This document shows, in pieces, positions 17,933 through 25,626 of a stretch of 34,206 bases of DNA. This DNA comes from Pseudomonadales bacterium. GTDB lineage: Bacteria > Pseudomonadota > Gammaproteobacteria > Pseudomonadales > Azotimanducaceae. The stretch covers positions 1-34,206 of the forward strand of contig JAHRWB010000054.1 in the NCBI GenBank assembly GCA_019090385.1. Direction: 5' to 3'. Positions within the stretch are counted from its first letter, which is position 1. Each line of letters opens with the position of its first letter. The translations under genes and the position numbers were made by a program. Under the pieces are notes generated by a model. That model was not told the origin of the DNA. It ran no database searches and was given only the letters and a program-made list of their open reading frames with translations.

Positions 17933-18670
17933 ATGCGAGCAATTATCCTTAGTGCCGGGCAGGGCCGACGCCTTTTGCCACTGACAGAAAATACACCCAA
18001 ATGTTGTTTGCCATTGGCAAGTCACAGCATGCTGGAGTGGCAATTAAGCCAAATTAGTCAGTGCGGTGTGGATGAGGTTGTGGTTGTAACGGGTTTTGAA
18101 TCTGAACGGGTAGAGGCTGTAGTAGAAGCTGCTGCAGAGAAATTCAAGGGCTTAAATGTACGTACTCTGCATAATCCATTTTATGCGCGTTCGGACAATT
18201 TGGGGACATGCTGGGTGGCACGTAGTGAGATGCTGGAGCCATTTTTAATCATTAATGGCGATACCTTGTTTGAAGCAGCGATCCTCAAGAAATTGCTCGC
18301 CAGCAAACATGATTACCCGATTACCCTGACTACCGATGCCAAGGGTGACTATGACGATGATGACATGAAAGTAGTGACAGATGATGGTCGCTTACTTAGG
18401 GTTGGGAAAACCCTCGAGCTTGAGTTTGTCAATGGAGAAAGCATCGGTATGATGGTCTTTGATCAGCGCGGAGCGGATACCTTTCGGCATAAGGTGGAAA
18501 CACTGATGAAAAGCCCTGAAGGCCTGACTCGCTGGTACCTTTCTGCGATTGACGAGCTGGCCGATGAAGGGCATGTGGGTACCTGCTCTATCAAGGGTTT
18601 GAGCTGGTGTGAAGTGGATGATCATGGTGATCTTAAGCATGCTGAAAACGTCGTGGTGACGTGGCCGTAG
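17933..18670 (+). CDS. Nucleotidyltransferase of the LicC / phosphocholine cytidylyltransferase type
   Basis: A 245-residue soluble protein with an intact signature: SAGQGRRLLPLTENTPK (residues 7-23), with K23 the conserved lysine, then NPFYARSDNLGTCWVAR (81-97), close to LicC, and NGD (108-110) as the metal-binding aspartate. A C-terminal VDDHGDL fits the second metal site. Such enzymes transfer a nucleotidyl group, usually CMP, to phosphocholine, phosphoethanolamine, inositol 1-phosphate or a sugar phosphate. A CDP-alcohol phosphatidyltransferase and a Tam41-like protein are nearby, so CDP-activation of a head-group alcohol is likely, but the alcohol is unknown. The start is ATG at 17933; AGGG at 17916-17919 is a little far for a ribosome-binding site. 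Confidence 0.85.
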   Translation: MRAIILSAGQGRRLLPLTENTPKCCLPLASHSMLEWQLSQISQCGVDEVVVVTGFESERVEAVVEAAAEKFKGLNVRTLHNPFYARSDNLGTCWVARSEMLEPFLIINGDTLFEAAILKKLLASKHDYPITLTTDAKGDYDDDDMKVVTDDGRLLRVGKTLELEFVNGESIGMMVFDQRGADTFRHKVETLMKSPEGLTRWYLSAIDELADEGHVGTCSIKGLSWCEVDDHGDLKHAENVVVTWP

Positions 18671-18763
18671 AATCGCTTAATGTTAGACTTACCTGCTTAG
18701 TATTTGATCACCTTTTTATTGGGTTTGAGATGTTTGGTGGAGCAGACGATGGAGAAAAGGTAA

Positions 18764-19195
18764 ATGTCTATGAATAAAACTATTGAGAATTTTGGATATC
18801 CCGACAGCCTGATAAAGGAGTACAGTCACTGGGTTATTCTGTTACGGCCGCAGCAGGCAACTTTAGGAGCACTCATTTTAGCTTGCAAAGAAGAGGTATT
18901 GAGCTTTGGAGAGTTGTCAGTGGAGGCCTTTATCGAGTTGCAGCAGGTGATTGCAGATTTGGAACGGTGTCTGAAGGCGTGTTTTTCTTATCAGAAGATA
19001 AATTACCTGATGCTGATGATGGTTGATCCACATGTGCATTATCATGTTTTACCACGGTATGAGGAAACCCGCGTATTTGATGGCGTATCTTTTGCCGATC
19101 CTGGCTGGCCTTTGATACCGAAATTGGATCATGTCACAGATATAACTGATGCATCCCGCACTGCGCTCATTAAGCGACTTAAAGAAAACTGCTAA
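18764..19195 (+). CDS. HIT family nucleotide hydrolase/transferase
   Basis: A 143-residue protein with the histidine triad DPHVHYHVLPRY: H90, H92 and H94 form H-x-H-x-H, with the central histidine acting as nucleophile in this family. HIT proteins hydrolyse or transfer nucleoside monophosphates from dinucleoside or nucleotide-linked substrates. In this locus it may remove a by-product or unwanted CDP- or nucleotide-linked intermediate; this is inference. The family assignment is firm and the substrate is not. The start is ATG at 18764, with an in-frame ATG at 18770 as alternative. The next gene is on the opposite strand. Confidence 0.88.
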   Translation: MSMNKTIENFGYPDSLIKEYSHWVILLRPQQATLGALILACKEEVLSFGELSVEAFIELQQVIADLERCLKACFSYQKINYLMLMMVDPHVHYHVLPRYEETRVFDGVSFADPGWPLIPKLDHVTDITDASRTALIKRLKENC

Positions 19196-19268
19196 TCCAG
19201 GTTCCAAGAATTTAGCGGTTGGTTGGCGGGGGAGTGGGCATTGGCTGTGCCGAGATGCTCGAACTATC

Positions 19269-19844
19269 CTAAAATTTAGGCATTACCTGAATATTGATTC
19301 CTCCTTTCCCGCTTGCAGAATACTTGTCCGTATCTACATCATATTCAATGGTCTCGCTGGTAAGCATGTTGTCTTTACGCTTTAGTGTGGCTGAGCCTAT
19401 CATTTTTAATTTGTTGGTGGCCCTGAAATACTCTATTTTCGTGGCAGAACCCTCAATGCTCAATTTTGAATTATTAGGTTCTTCCAGCTTGCTGCTGGTA
19501 ACGTTTTCATCGGGTGATCCGGGTTGATTTTTGCTTGTGTCTCGCAAGAAGAACACCATAGCCGGGTTACCCATTAGTACCACTTTATCTGGGTTATCCA
19601 GTTTGCCATATACAATTGCGGATTCTGCCAATAGAGACCAGTCTGGTGCGCGAAGTTCAAATTGGCCGCTAAAGTGGATTACATCTTTTTGTTCGTCTTC
19701 CCAGGCATTTTCTGCGGTAATTGTAACGGTATCATTAGTGCTAAAATCCAGTAAATCACCAGATGCAGATTGCACGTACATGCTCAGTACAAGCAGCAGT
19801 AACAAGGGGTTTTTTAATTTTAATGGCAGTGAGAAAGGGGGCAT
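19269..19844 (-). CDS. LptA/OstA-like periplasmic protein
   Basis: A 191-residue protein with a probable Sec signal peptide (hydrophobic core LLLLLVLSMYVQSASG, about residues 14-29) and a beta-strand-rich body. The segments VTITAENAWEDEQKDVIHFSGQFELR and, later, KLKMIGSATLKRKDNMLTSETIEYD show the OstA-N repeat pattern of LptA, which forms a beta-jelly-roll bridge carrying lipopolysaccharide through the periplasm. A polar insert near residues 103-127 (NQPGSPDEN and following) is unusual. The normal lptA sits with lptB and lptC; this copy is instead divergent from LptF- and LptG-like genes in a lipid locus, so it is probably a paralogue that carries another lipid. The start is ATG at 19844. Confidence 0.72.
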   Translation of the reverse strand: MPPFSLPLKLKNPLLLLLVLSMYVQSASGDLLDFSTNDTVTITAENAWEDEQKDVIHFSGQFELRAPDWSLLAESAIVYGKLDNPDKVVLMGNPAMVFFLRDTSKNQPGSPDENVTSSKLEEPNNSKLSIEGSATKIEYFRATNKLKMIGSATLKRKDNMLTSETIEYDVDTDKYSASGKGGINIQVMPKF

Positions 19845-19959
19845 TTTTCTAAATCCTGGTGCTCTGGGATTGAATAGGTTGGGGTTGTAGTTAGACTTTA
19901 AAGAGCCAGCCAGTGGATAATGGCATTCCTTATTGTACGCTGCCTTGTTTCAGGGCGCC

Positions 19960-21219
19960 ATGATATGCATGACGGGGCAAGGCGTAAGCATCTTAAATCG
20001 GAGCATTGCTGGATTGATTATTGATCGACATTTGGTACGGCAGGTTGCGATGCCCTGTTTTTCGGTATCTGTTGTTCTATTGCTCATTTTTATGGGTTTT
20101 TCTCTCTCAAGGTTCTTGAACCAGGCAGATGCGGGGCTTTTGAATACTGCTGAAGTGATTAGCCTGACCGCATTCAAAGTGCTCATCGCATTGGAGGTTT
20201 TGTTACCGATTGGTTTGTTTTTTGGTCTGATGCTGGGTTTGGGCAAATTACATAACGATTCTGAAATTTATGCTATGCGAGCCAGTGGCATGAGCGAGTC
20301 CCGTATGATTCGTCCAATCATTTTATTGGCGACCATGCTGGCATTATTGATTGCAGCATTGTCGCTTTATGTTCGTCCCTGGGCATACGCACAGACATAC
20401 GAATTGCTGGCCCTGGCTGAAGCATCATCTGATATAGAGCGGATTAGAGCCGGCCAGTTTTATATAACAACGAAAAAAAGTGTCATTCAAAAACCAGAGT
20501 CTGAACAACCATCTTCAGTTAAGTTGTCTGCCAATGGCTCTGGTGAGACTGGAGCTCCCGGAGATCCTTTGGGTAGCAATGCGACTATAGAGATTCAGGA
20601 ACGGGCCATATTTGTTGAAAAGATTTCCAAACATGTACTGAATGGTATATTTATTCGCACGCGAGTGGGTGAAGAGTTGCAAGTGATATCTTCCCGGGAG
20701 GGCATTTTCGACACGCGTATTGAGTCGGAGAGTTACAAGTTGGAGTTGCATAATGCTCGCATATTTAAACATGTGCTGGATGGGCCGGATCTGTTTGCAA
20801 AAATTACTCATTTCACGATGAATATCGCCAATGAGCCGCTTGAAATGCCAGCTTATAAGGCTAAATCTGTCATTAGTAGTATATTGCAGCATTCTGATGA
20901 TCCGGGAGACAGAGCTGAGTTTCAGTGGCGCATATCTACTCCGATATCTACCTTATTGCTTGCCTTGTTGGCGATTCCTCTTAGTCGTAGTAAGCCACGC
21001 CATGGCCGCTACGCAAAATTACTTTTGGCTTTGGTAGTCTACGCTGCGTATTTTAATCTGATAGGCATAGGCAGGACCTGGGTTGAGCAGGAGACCGCAG
21101 AGTATATCTGGTGGGTACCAGGCTTGTTGTGTTTTGTAGTGGTCTTGGCTTTTATTCCTTGGGATAGTTTAATTTATATTCTTCGCAGAGGTTCTAATGA
21201 TCAGAGGCATGCGGTCTGA
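19960..21219 (+). CDS. LptF-like permease (paralogue)
   Basis: The protein resembles the LptF/YjgP permease family. The N-terminal LIIDRHLVRQV, the first membrane segment, and the signature DSEIYAMRASGMSESRMIRP fit it well, followed by a large periplasmic beta domain and three C-terminal membrane segments. LptF works with LptG and the LptB ATPase to extract lipopolysaccharide from the inner membrane. The periplasmic domain holds a low-complexity insert (about residues 175-205: SVKLSANGSGETG). An ordinary lptF sits beside pepA; here its neighbours are LptA- and LptG-like genes in a lipid locus. The start is uncertain: the open frame begins with TTG at 19933, ATG at 19960 has AGGG just upstream, and TTG at 20014 would give the typical MIIDRHL start. 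It overlaps the next gene by one base. Confidence 0.82.
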   Translation: MICMTGQGVSILNRSIAGLIIDRHLVRQVAMPCFSVSVVLLLIFMGFSLSRFLNQADAGLLNTAEVISLTAFKVLIALEVLLPIGLFFGLMLGLGKLHNDSEIYAMRASGMSESRMIRPIILLATMLALLIAALSLYVRPWAYAQTYELLALAEASSDIERIRAGQFYITTKKSVIQKPESEQPSSVKLSANGSGETGAPGDPLGSNATIEIQERAIFVEKISKHVLNGIFIRTRVGEELQVISSREGIFDTRIESESYKLELHNARIFKHVLDGPDLFAKITHFTMNIANEPLEMPAYKAKSVISSILQHSDDPGDRAEFQWRISTPISTLLLALLAIPLSRSKPRHGRYAKLLLALVVYAAYFNLIGIGRTWVEQETAEYIWWVPGLLCFVVVLAFIPWDSLIYILRRGSNDQRHAV

Positions 21220-22310
21220 TGACGCTGTTTGATCGTTATATTAGCGTGAGTTTTATAGGGGGGTGCATCCCTGTTTTGTTGCTCTTGCTTTCTTTATTCA
21301 GTTTTCTTGCACTCGCAGAAGAGCTTGAGGACGTTGGAAAGGGTGCTTATCACTTGGCGGATGCCTTACAGGTGGTGATTTACACATTACCTGCTCGCCT
21401 GGTGGATTTATTTCCTATAACGGTATTATTAGGTGGGCTATTGGGTTTAGGCGCTTTGGCTAACCATGCTGAACTGATTTCCATGCGAGCGGCTGCAATT
21501 TCCCCCGCACGACTTGCATTGCCGCTGTTCAGGCTGGCATTGGTATTGATTGGATTGGTGTTTTGCTTGCAAATATGGGTTATTCCTTTTGTGGAGCACA
21601 AAGCGACCCTATTGCGTTCAAAAACATTGGTGGAGCAAGACAAGGCGCATGCGGATGATCTATCTGGCTCAGAGAGTAAAAGGGAATTCTGGACGCGCAA
21701 TAATAAACAGTTTATCCGGATTGGCAGTGTGCAGGCTGATCGCAGTCTGTCCGGAGTAGAGATCTATCAGTTTGATGAGCAGGGAAATTTGATGCAGTTG
21801 GTGCAAACCAGTACTGCAGAGCTGTTGAAGGACAATACCTGGTTATTGCATAAGGTACGTCAAACGCAACTTGCAGAGGGGCAATCAAAAACTGACTTGT
21901 CAGATACGCTTATATGGGATGCGTTGTTGAGTAAACAACAGACAAAAACTTTGATCACACCAGCCAACTCGTTGGCACCGACTGACCTGTGGCGTTTTAT
22001 TCAGCGTTTGGAAAATAACAACATGAATTCTGAATCGCACAGGATTATGTTCTGGACCCAAATGAGTATTCCTGTGGGTTTGCTCGGCATGGCATTGTTA
22101 ACGCTGCCCTTTCTTCTGGGTTCGGTGCGAAGCGTCACTACTGGTCAGCGCATCGCTATGGGCGGGTTACTTGGGATTACCTATTATTTAGTGCAGCAAA
22201 TAAGTGGCCATGTAGCTGGAATTCTAGGTTGGAATGCAGGGCTGACAGTCATGATGCCTGGACTATTAATTCTGCTTACTGCTGTGGTCTTGATACGACG
22301 CGCTAATTAA
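21219..22310 (+). CDS. LptG-like permease (paralogue)
   Basis: A 363-residue protein of the LptG/YjgQ family. It begins with LFDRYISVSFIGG, then three membrane segments in the N-terminal third, including ISMRAAAISPARLALP (the coupling-helix region equivalent to the MRAxG signature), a periplasmic beta domain (about residues 135-260), and three C-terminal membrane segments. It would pair with the LptF-like protein as the transmembrane half of an ABC transporter; no LptB-like ATPase is encoded in the window, so one from elsewhere would be needed. The ATG overlaps the upstream stop as TGATG, so the two are translationally coupled. The gene is 18 bases from the end of the convergent phosphoesterase gene. 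Confidence 0.83.
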   Translation: MTLFDRYISVSFIGGCIPVLLLLLSLFSFLALAEELEDVGKGAYHLADALQVVIYTLPARLVDLFPITVLLGGLLGLGALANHAELISMRAAAISPARLALPLFRLALVLIGLVFCLQIWVIPFVEHKATLLRSKTLVEQDKAHADDLSGSESKREFWTRNNKQFIRIGSVQADRSLSGVEIYQFDEQGNLMQLVQTSTAELLKDNTWLLHKVRQTQLAEGQSKTDLSDTLIWDALLSKQQTKTLITPANSLAPTDLWRFIQRLENNNMNSESHRIMFWTQMSIPVGLLGMALLTLPFLLGSVRSVTTGQRIAMGGLLGITYYLVQQISGHVAGILGWNAGLTVMMPGLLILLTAVVLIRRAN

Positions 22311-22327
22311 GCCCAAGATGGCACTAT

Positions 22328-23260
22328 CTAAATACACCAGGTACTCATGGCGGCTTCTCTAAATGTCAGGCTGTCTGTATCGATTTGCCTGAGTGAGCAT
22401 TTTATCTGCAGTTTTCTTGCGTTCTCTTTTGAACCGGGTGTTTCGGATTCCTTAACCTCGAGGTCGATTATCCGGTAACTTGCATCGTATATACAGGAGG
22501 CAGAGGCGGTACCCATTACGCGAGTCTCCTGGATTCGGTTTTCCAGATTGCGATGGTTGTGGCCGTATAAGACAAACGCGGGTTGGTAGCGCTTGATCAG
22601 TGTTTCCAACGCGCGTGTGTCCTTTAATGCCCGACGCCAGGCAGTGAGATTTTTGAGTGGTGGATGGTGTAACAGCCAGGCTGTTGGCCGATTATCCTGC
22701 TCTGCTTGTCTCAGTATCTGCTCAAATCGGGAAAGTTGTTCCGGGCGCAGAATACCCTGGGCAGAATAAAATGGCATAGCTTCACAGGAAGACAGTGAAA
22801 TAACCTGGATGTGTTGGAATGACTTTACCACCGGGTAGCAATCACCGGGTATGTCGGAATCGATCGCTTGATTAATACCCAGGTACTCCAACCAGTTGGC
22901 AGAGATATTACGCCAGCATTCACTCTGATACACGTCGTGGTTGCCTGGTACAAGGGTGATCTGATCCGGTGTTCCCAAGGCATTCAGCCAGCTTTTTGCT
23001 TGTTGAATTTCGTCAGGTAGGCCGATATGTACCAAGTCACCGGTTATGAGAACCTGGTCAGGACGATGAGCTTTTATTGAGTGTACTAATTTTTCGAGAA
23101 TCTCTGCTGAATGTATGCGGCGGCGCTTGCGTTTCCAGGACAGATAGCCTAAACGTCTCTTGCCTTTTTGCTCATTGAAATGTGTTGCATTGAGGTGAGT
23201 TAGGTGCGGATCAGTAATATGTATTAATCGAAGGCCGTTTCTGCCTTTACCACTATTCAT
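22328..23260 (-). CDS. Calcineurin-like metallophosphoesterase
   Basis: A 310-residue protein with all the family motifs in order: ITDPHL (D17, H19), GDLVH (D75), GNHD (N107, H108), LLHHPPL and YGHNHRN. These bind a two-metal centre in phosphoesterases of the Icc/CpdA or lipid-A (LpxH-like) type. Its substrate cannot be told. It is a candidate phosphatase for a phospho-lipid or CDP-lipid intermediate in this locus (PGP- or UDP-lipid-like), but cyclic AMP or another phosphodiester is equally possible. It is encoded alone on the minus strand inside a run of plus-strand lipid genes. The start is ATG at 23260. There is no signal peptide, so it is probably cytoplasmic. Confidence 0.82.
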   Translation of the reverse strand: MNSGKGRNGLRLIHITDPHLTHLNATHFNEQKGKRRLGYLSWKRKRRRIHSAEILEKLVHSIKAHRPDQVLITGDLVHIGLPDEIQQAKSWLNALGTPDQITLVPGNHDVYQSECWRNISANWLEYLGINQAIDSDIPGDCYPVVKSFQHIQVISLSSCEAMPFYSAQGILRPEQLSRFEQILRQAEQDNRPTAWLLHHPPLKNLTAWRRALKDTRALETLIKRYQPAFVLYGHNHRNLENRIQETRVMGTASASCIYDASYRIIDLEVKESETPGSKENARKLQIKCSLRQIDTDSLTFREAAMSTWCI

Positions 23261-23396
23261 CAGGCAATCTATAATCCGATGCTTCGGGTAGCAGTGCGGT
23301 GAACGTCATAAAATTTCTAGTGGTAGCCATAAGTAGGAACAGTTTAGCTGATCTTTATCAAATCAAAAAACGGAGTGTTTGTGTGAGGTGTATCTT

Positions 23397-24608
23397 ATGA
23401 GCGTTATGGCCTATGCGTTACGTGATTCCAAAACCCGATTGTGGGGTTTGTCTGCTCGGGAGCGGCTGAAACGTCAGCTAAAACAGATCGGTGGCGTCGT
23501 TTTGATGGATAATCAAACCAGCGAGGACGAGATATTAAAAGAACCGGCAGAGGCAGGCATGCTGTTGATTGATGCAAATTTTTTGTTTGAACCGCGCACA
23601 CTTGCAGAGTTGCTGGATAAGCCAGATACCATCTTGTACTTAGAGGATCGACCTGCGGCAGCATTTGTGATGCAGCGGCATGTGGAGGGCGTGCTTGCGG
23701 TATTTAAAGATGATGCCAATTTGCCCCCTGAGCTTAAAGCGATACACCCCGGTGAGCTGAGTGCTTTTGATGATAAATTGCGGCGTTCTGAGCCACCCTT
23801 GCTTGAACGGGTTACCAGCGAGCAGAAACCTCAACTGGAATCCCGGCTCTATGGAAACGCTTACAAGGGAATTACCGATCTAGTGACAAAGTGGTGGTGG
23901 CCACGCCCTGCTCGTCAGGGCGTGCGCATTTGTGCCAACCTGGGAATTACCCCAAATATGGTAACCAGTGTGGGCTTTTTATTGGTATTGGCTGCCTGCT
24001 TTCTTTTTTTGCATGGTTATTATCTGGCGGGATTGCTGTGTGGCTGGGTGATGACGTTTTTGGATACGGTCGATGGCAAGCTTGCTCGAGTGACTATCCA
24101 ATCCAGTCCTTTCGGCCACTATTTTGACCATGGCATTGATCTTGTTCACCCGCCTTTCTGGTACTATTTTTGGGGTGTGTCATTGACGAATTTTGATTCG
24201 TTTCTGGGCCTTACTTCATCAGAAATGGTGAACTGGATAATTGGCGGTTATATCATTGGCCGCATAGTTGAGGGCTTGTTTCAGTTGCTGGGTAGCTGCG
24301 GAATTTTTACCTGGCGTCCCTTTGATGCCTGGGTGCGGTTGTTCACTGCTCGCAGAAACCCCTGCCTGATAATCTTGTCGGTGAGCGTTGTGCTGGGTAA
24401 CCCTGACTGGGGGTTTATAGGCGTGTTCTTGTGGACCTGTGCTTCTTCTCTACAATTGGTTCTGCGACTGTTGCAGGGTGTTTGGGTGAGAATCAGCGCA
24501 GGCCCTTTAAGCTCGTGGTTGGCAGATGAGAAGGTCCAGCAAAAATATGCCCGGGCGTATGCGGTGTTCGGAGGTACGCGGGCAGCCTACCGTGAGGTGG
24601 ACAGCTAG
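23397..24608 (+). CDS. CDP-alcohol phosphatidyltransferase with N-terminal degenerate domain
   Basis: About 403 residues from ATG 23397; an upstream TTG at 23379 is possible but has poor spacing. The catalytic signature DG-x2-AR-x8-G-x3-D-x3-D is complete in VDGKLARVTIQSSPFGHYFD and the following HGID (about residues 225-248). Several membrane segments follow, as in this inner-membrane family, which transfers a phospho-alcohol between a CDP-linked substrate and an alcohol. The first roughly 150 residues are soluble and resemble a nucleotidyltransferase-like domain (LLIDANFLFEPRTLAELL, then LEDRPAAAFV), but no GxGxR-PK nucleotide motif is visible. This arrangement recalls fused inositol-phosphate cytidylyltransferase/transferase proteins, with the first half apparently inactive. 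The start of the next gene lies three bases beyond the stop. Confidence 0.87.
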   Translation: MSVMAYALRDSKTRLWGLSARERLKRQLKQIGGVVLMDNQTSEDEILKEPAEAGMLLIDANFLFEPRTLAELLDKPDTILYLEDRPAAAFVMQRHVEGVLAVFKDDANLPPELKAIHPGELSAFDDKLRRSEPPLLERVTSEQKPQLESRLYGNAYKGITDLVTKWWWPRPARQGVRICANLGITPNMVTSVGFLLVLAACFLFLHGYYLAGLLCGWVMTFLDTVDGKLARVTIQSSPFGHYFDHGIDLVHPPFWYYFWGVSLTNFDSFLGLTSSEMVNWIIGGYIIGRIVEGLFQLLGSCGIFTWRPFDAWVRLFTARRNPCLIILSVSVVLGNPDWGFIGVFLWTCASSLQLVLRLLQGVWVRISAGPLSSWLADEKVQQKYARAYAVFGGTRAAYREVDS

Positions 24609-24610
24609 GC

Positions 24611-25558
24611 GTGAATGATCCGGTACTTAAAATTATCCGGGATTTGGTTGTTAGGCAACCCGCTCCGCATTCTGGTGAGTGTTCCGTACCTGATCCCATG
24701 GCAATGCTGGTTGAGGAAATGCATCGGCGACATGGTACCAGCATTGCCGCTATATTGGTTTACGGCTCTTATTTGAGGGGGCAGCGTGATACCTTGCTGG
24801 ATTTCTATGTTTTGCTGGAAGACTTTACGCAGATGCCCAAGCGCTGGCATGGATACAGTGTGCGTATACTGGCACCGAACGTATACAATATTGTTGTTGG
24901 AGAGCATCCGAATCAGGCCCGTGCCAAATACGCAGCATTAAGTGTTGCCCAGTTTGAGCGGGCCATGACAGGGCAGTTTCACTCCTATTTTTGGGCGCGC
25001 TTTGCACAGCCTTGTGCTCTGGTATATACAAAAAATTCTCTTGTTGAGCAGCAGGTTCTGCTCGCGCTGCGTTCTGCTGTCTATACTTTTTGTATGCGGG
25101 TATTGCCATTGATGCAAGGCAGCTTTACTTCCTTTGAGTTCTGGAGAACCGGCTTGATGCGGACTTACGGTTGTGAGCTGCGGGCCGAATCTATTCAGCA
25201 AGCTGAAAAATTGACCGCAAATAATGCGGAATATTTCGCGCGACTTACCCAGGCCATGGCACCAGAACTCGGGGTTGACCTGATTTCTGAGGGTGTCTAT
25301 CAGTCTAACACGACTGATGAGGCGCACAGTAGGGCGTTGCGGTCATGGTCGATCCGTCGCATTCAGGGTAAATTAATATCGATTGGCAGGCTTTTGAAGG
25401 CAGTTTCAACCTTTGAAAACTCTCTGGAGTATTTACTTTGGAAAATTGAACGCCACTCTGGCATATACATTCAACCCAGTCCGCGACAATTACGTTATCC
25501 CTTGATTTTTGCATGGCCTTTGCTTTGGCGGCTGTATCGAAGCGGAGCCTTTAAGTGA
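24611..25558 (+). CDS. Nucleotidyltransferase-fold protein resembling Tam41 CDP-diacylglycerol synthase
   Basis: A 315-residue protein. LVYGSYLRGQRDTLLDFYVL (49-68) contains the GS motif of the polymerase-beta-like fold (G52, S53) and D64, but the usual second aspartate two residues later is a tyrosine. Further on are WH (79-80), N90 and AKYAAL (105-110), then FWARFAQPCALVY. In order these echo the mitochondrial Tam41 family, which makes CDP-diacylglycerol from CTP and phosphatidic acid. I recognise the resemblance from memory and could not align it. A plausible role is activation of phosphatidic acid or ceramide 1-phosphate for the neighbouring CDP-alcohol transferase. The start is GTG at 24611, almost touching the upstream stop; the ATG a few bases on is out of frame. 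Confidence 0.6.
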   Translation: MNDPVLKIIRDLVVRQPAPHSGECSVPDPMAMLVEEMHRRHGTSIAAILVYGSYLRGQRDTLLDFYVLLEDFTQMPKRWHGYSVRILAPNVYNIVVGEHPNQARAKYAALSVAQFERAMTGQFHSYFWARFAQPCALVYTKNSLVEQQVLLALRSAVYTFCMRVLPLMQGSFTSFEFWRTGLMRTYGCELRAESIQQAEKLTANNAEYFARLTQAMAPELGVDLISEGVYQSNTTDEAHSRALRSWSIRRIQGKLISIGRLLKAVSTFENSLEYLLWKIERHSGIYIQPSPRQLRYPLIFAWPLLWRLYRSGAFK

Positions 25559-25626
25559 AGCGCTCAGCCCGTACTGCAGTAAATATTTTCAATCGAAATG
25601 CCATGAAATTCCGGGTAGTGTTGTAA

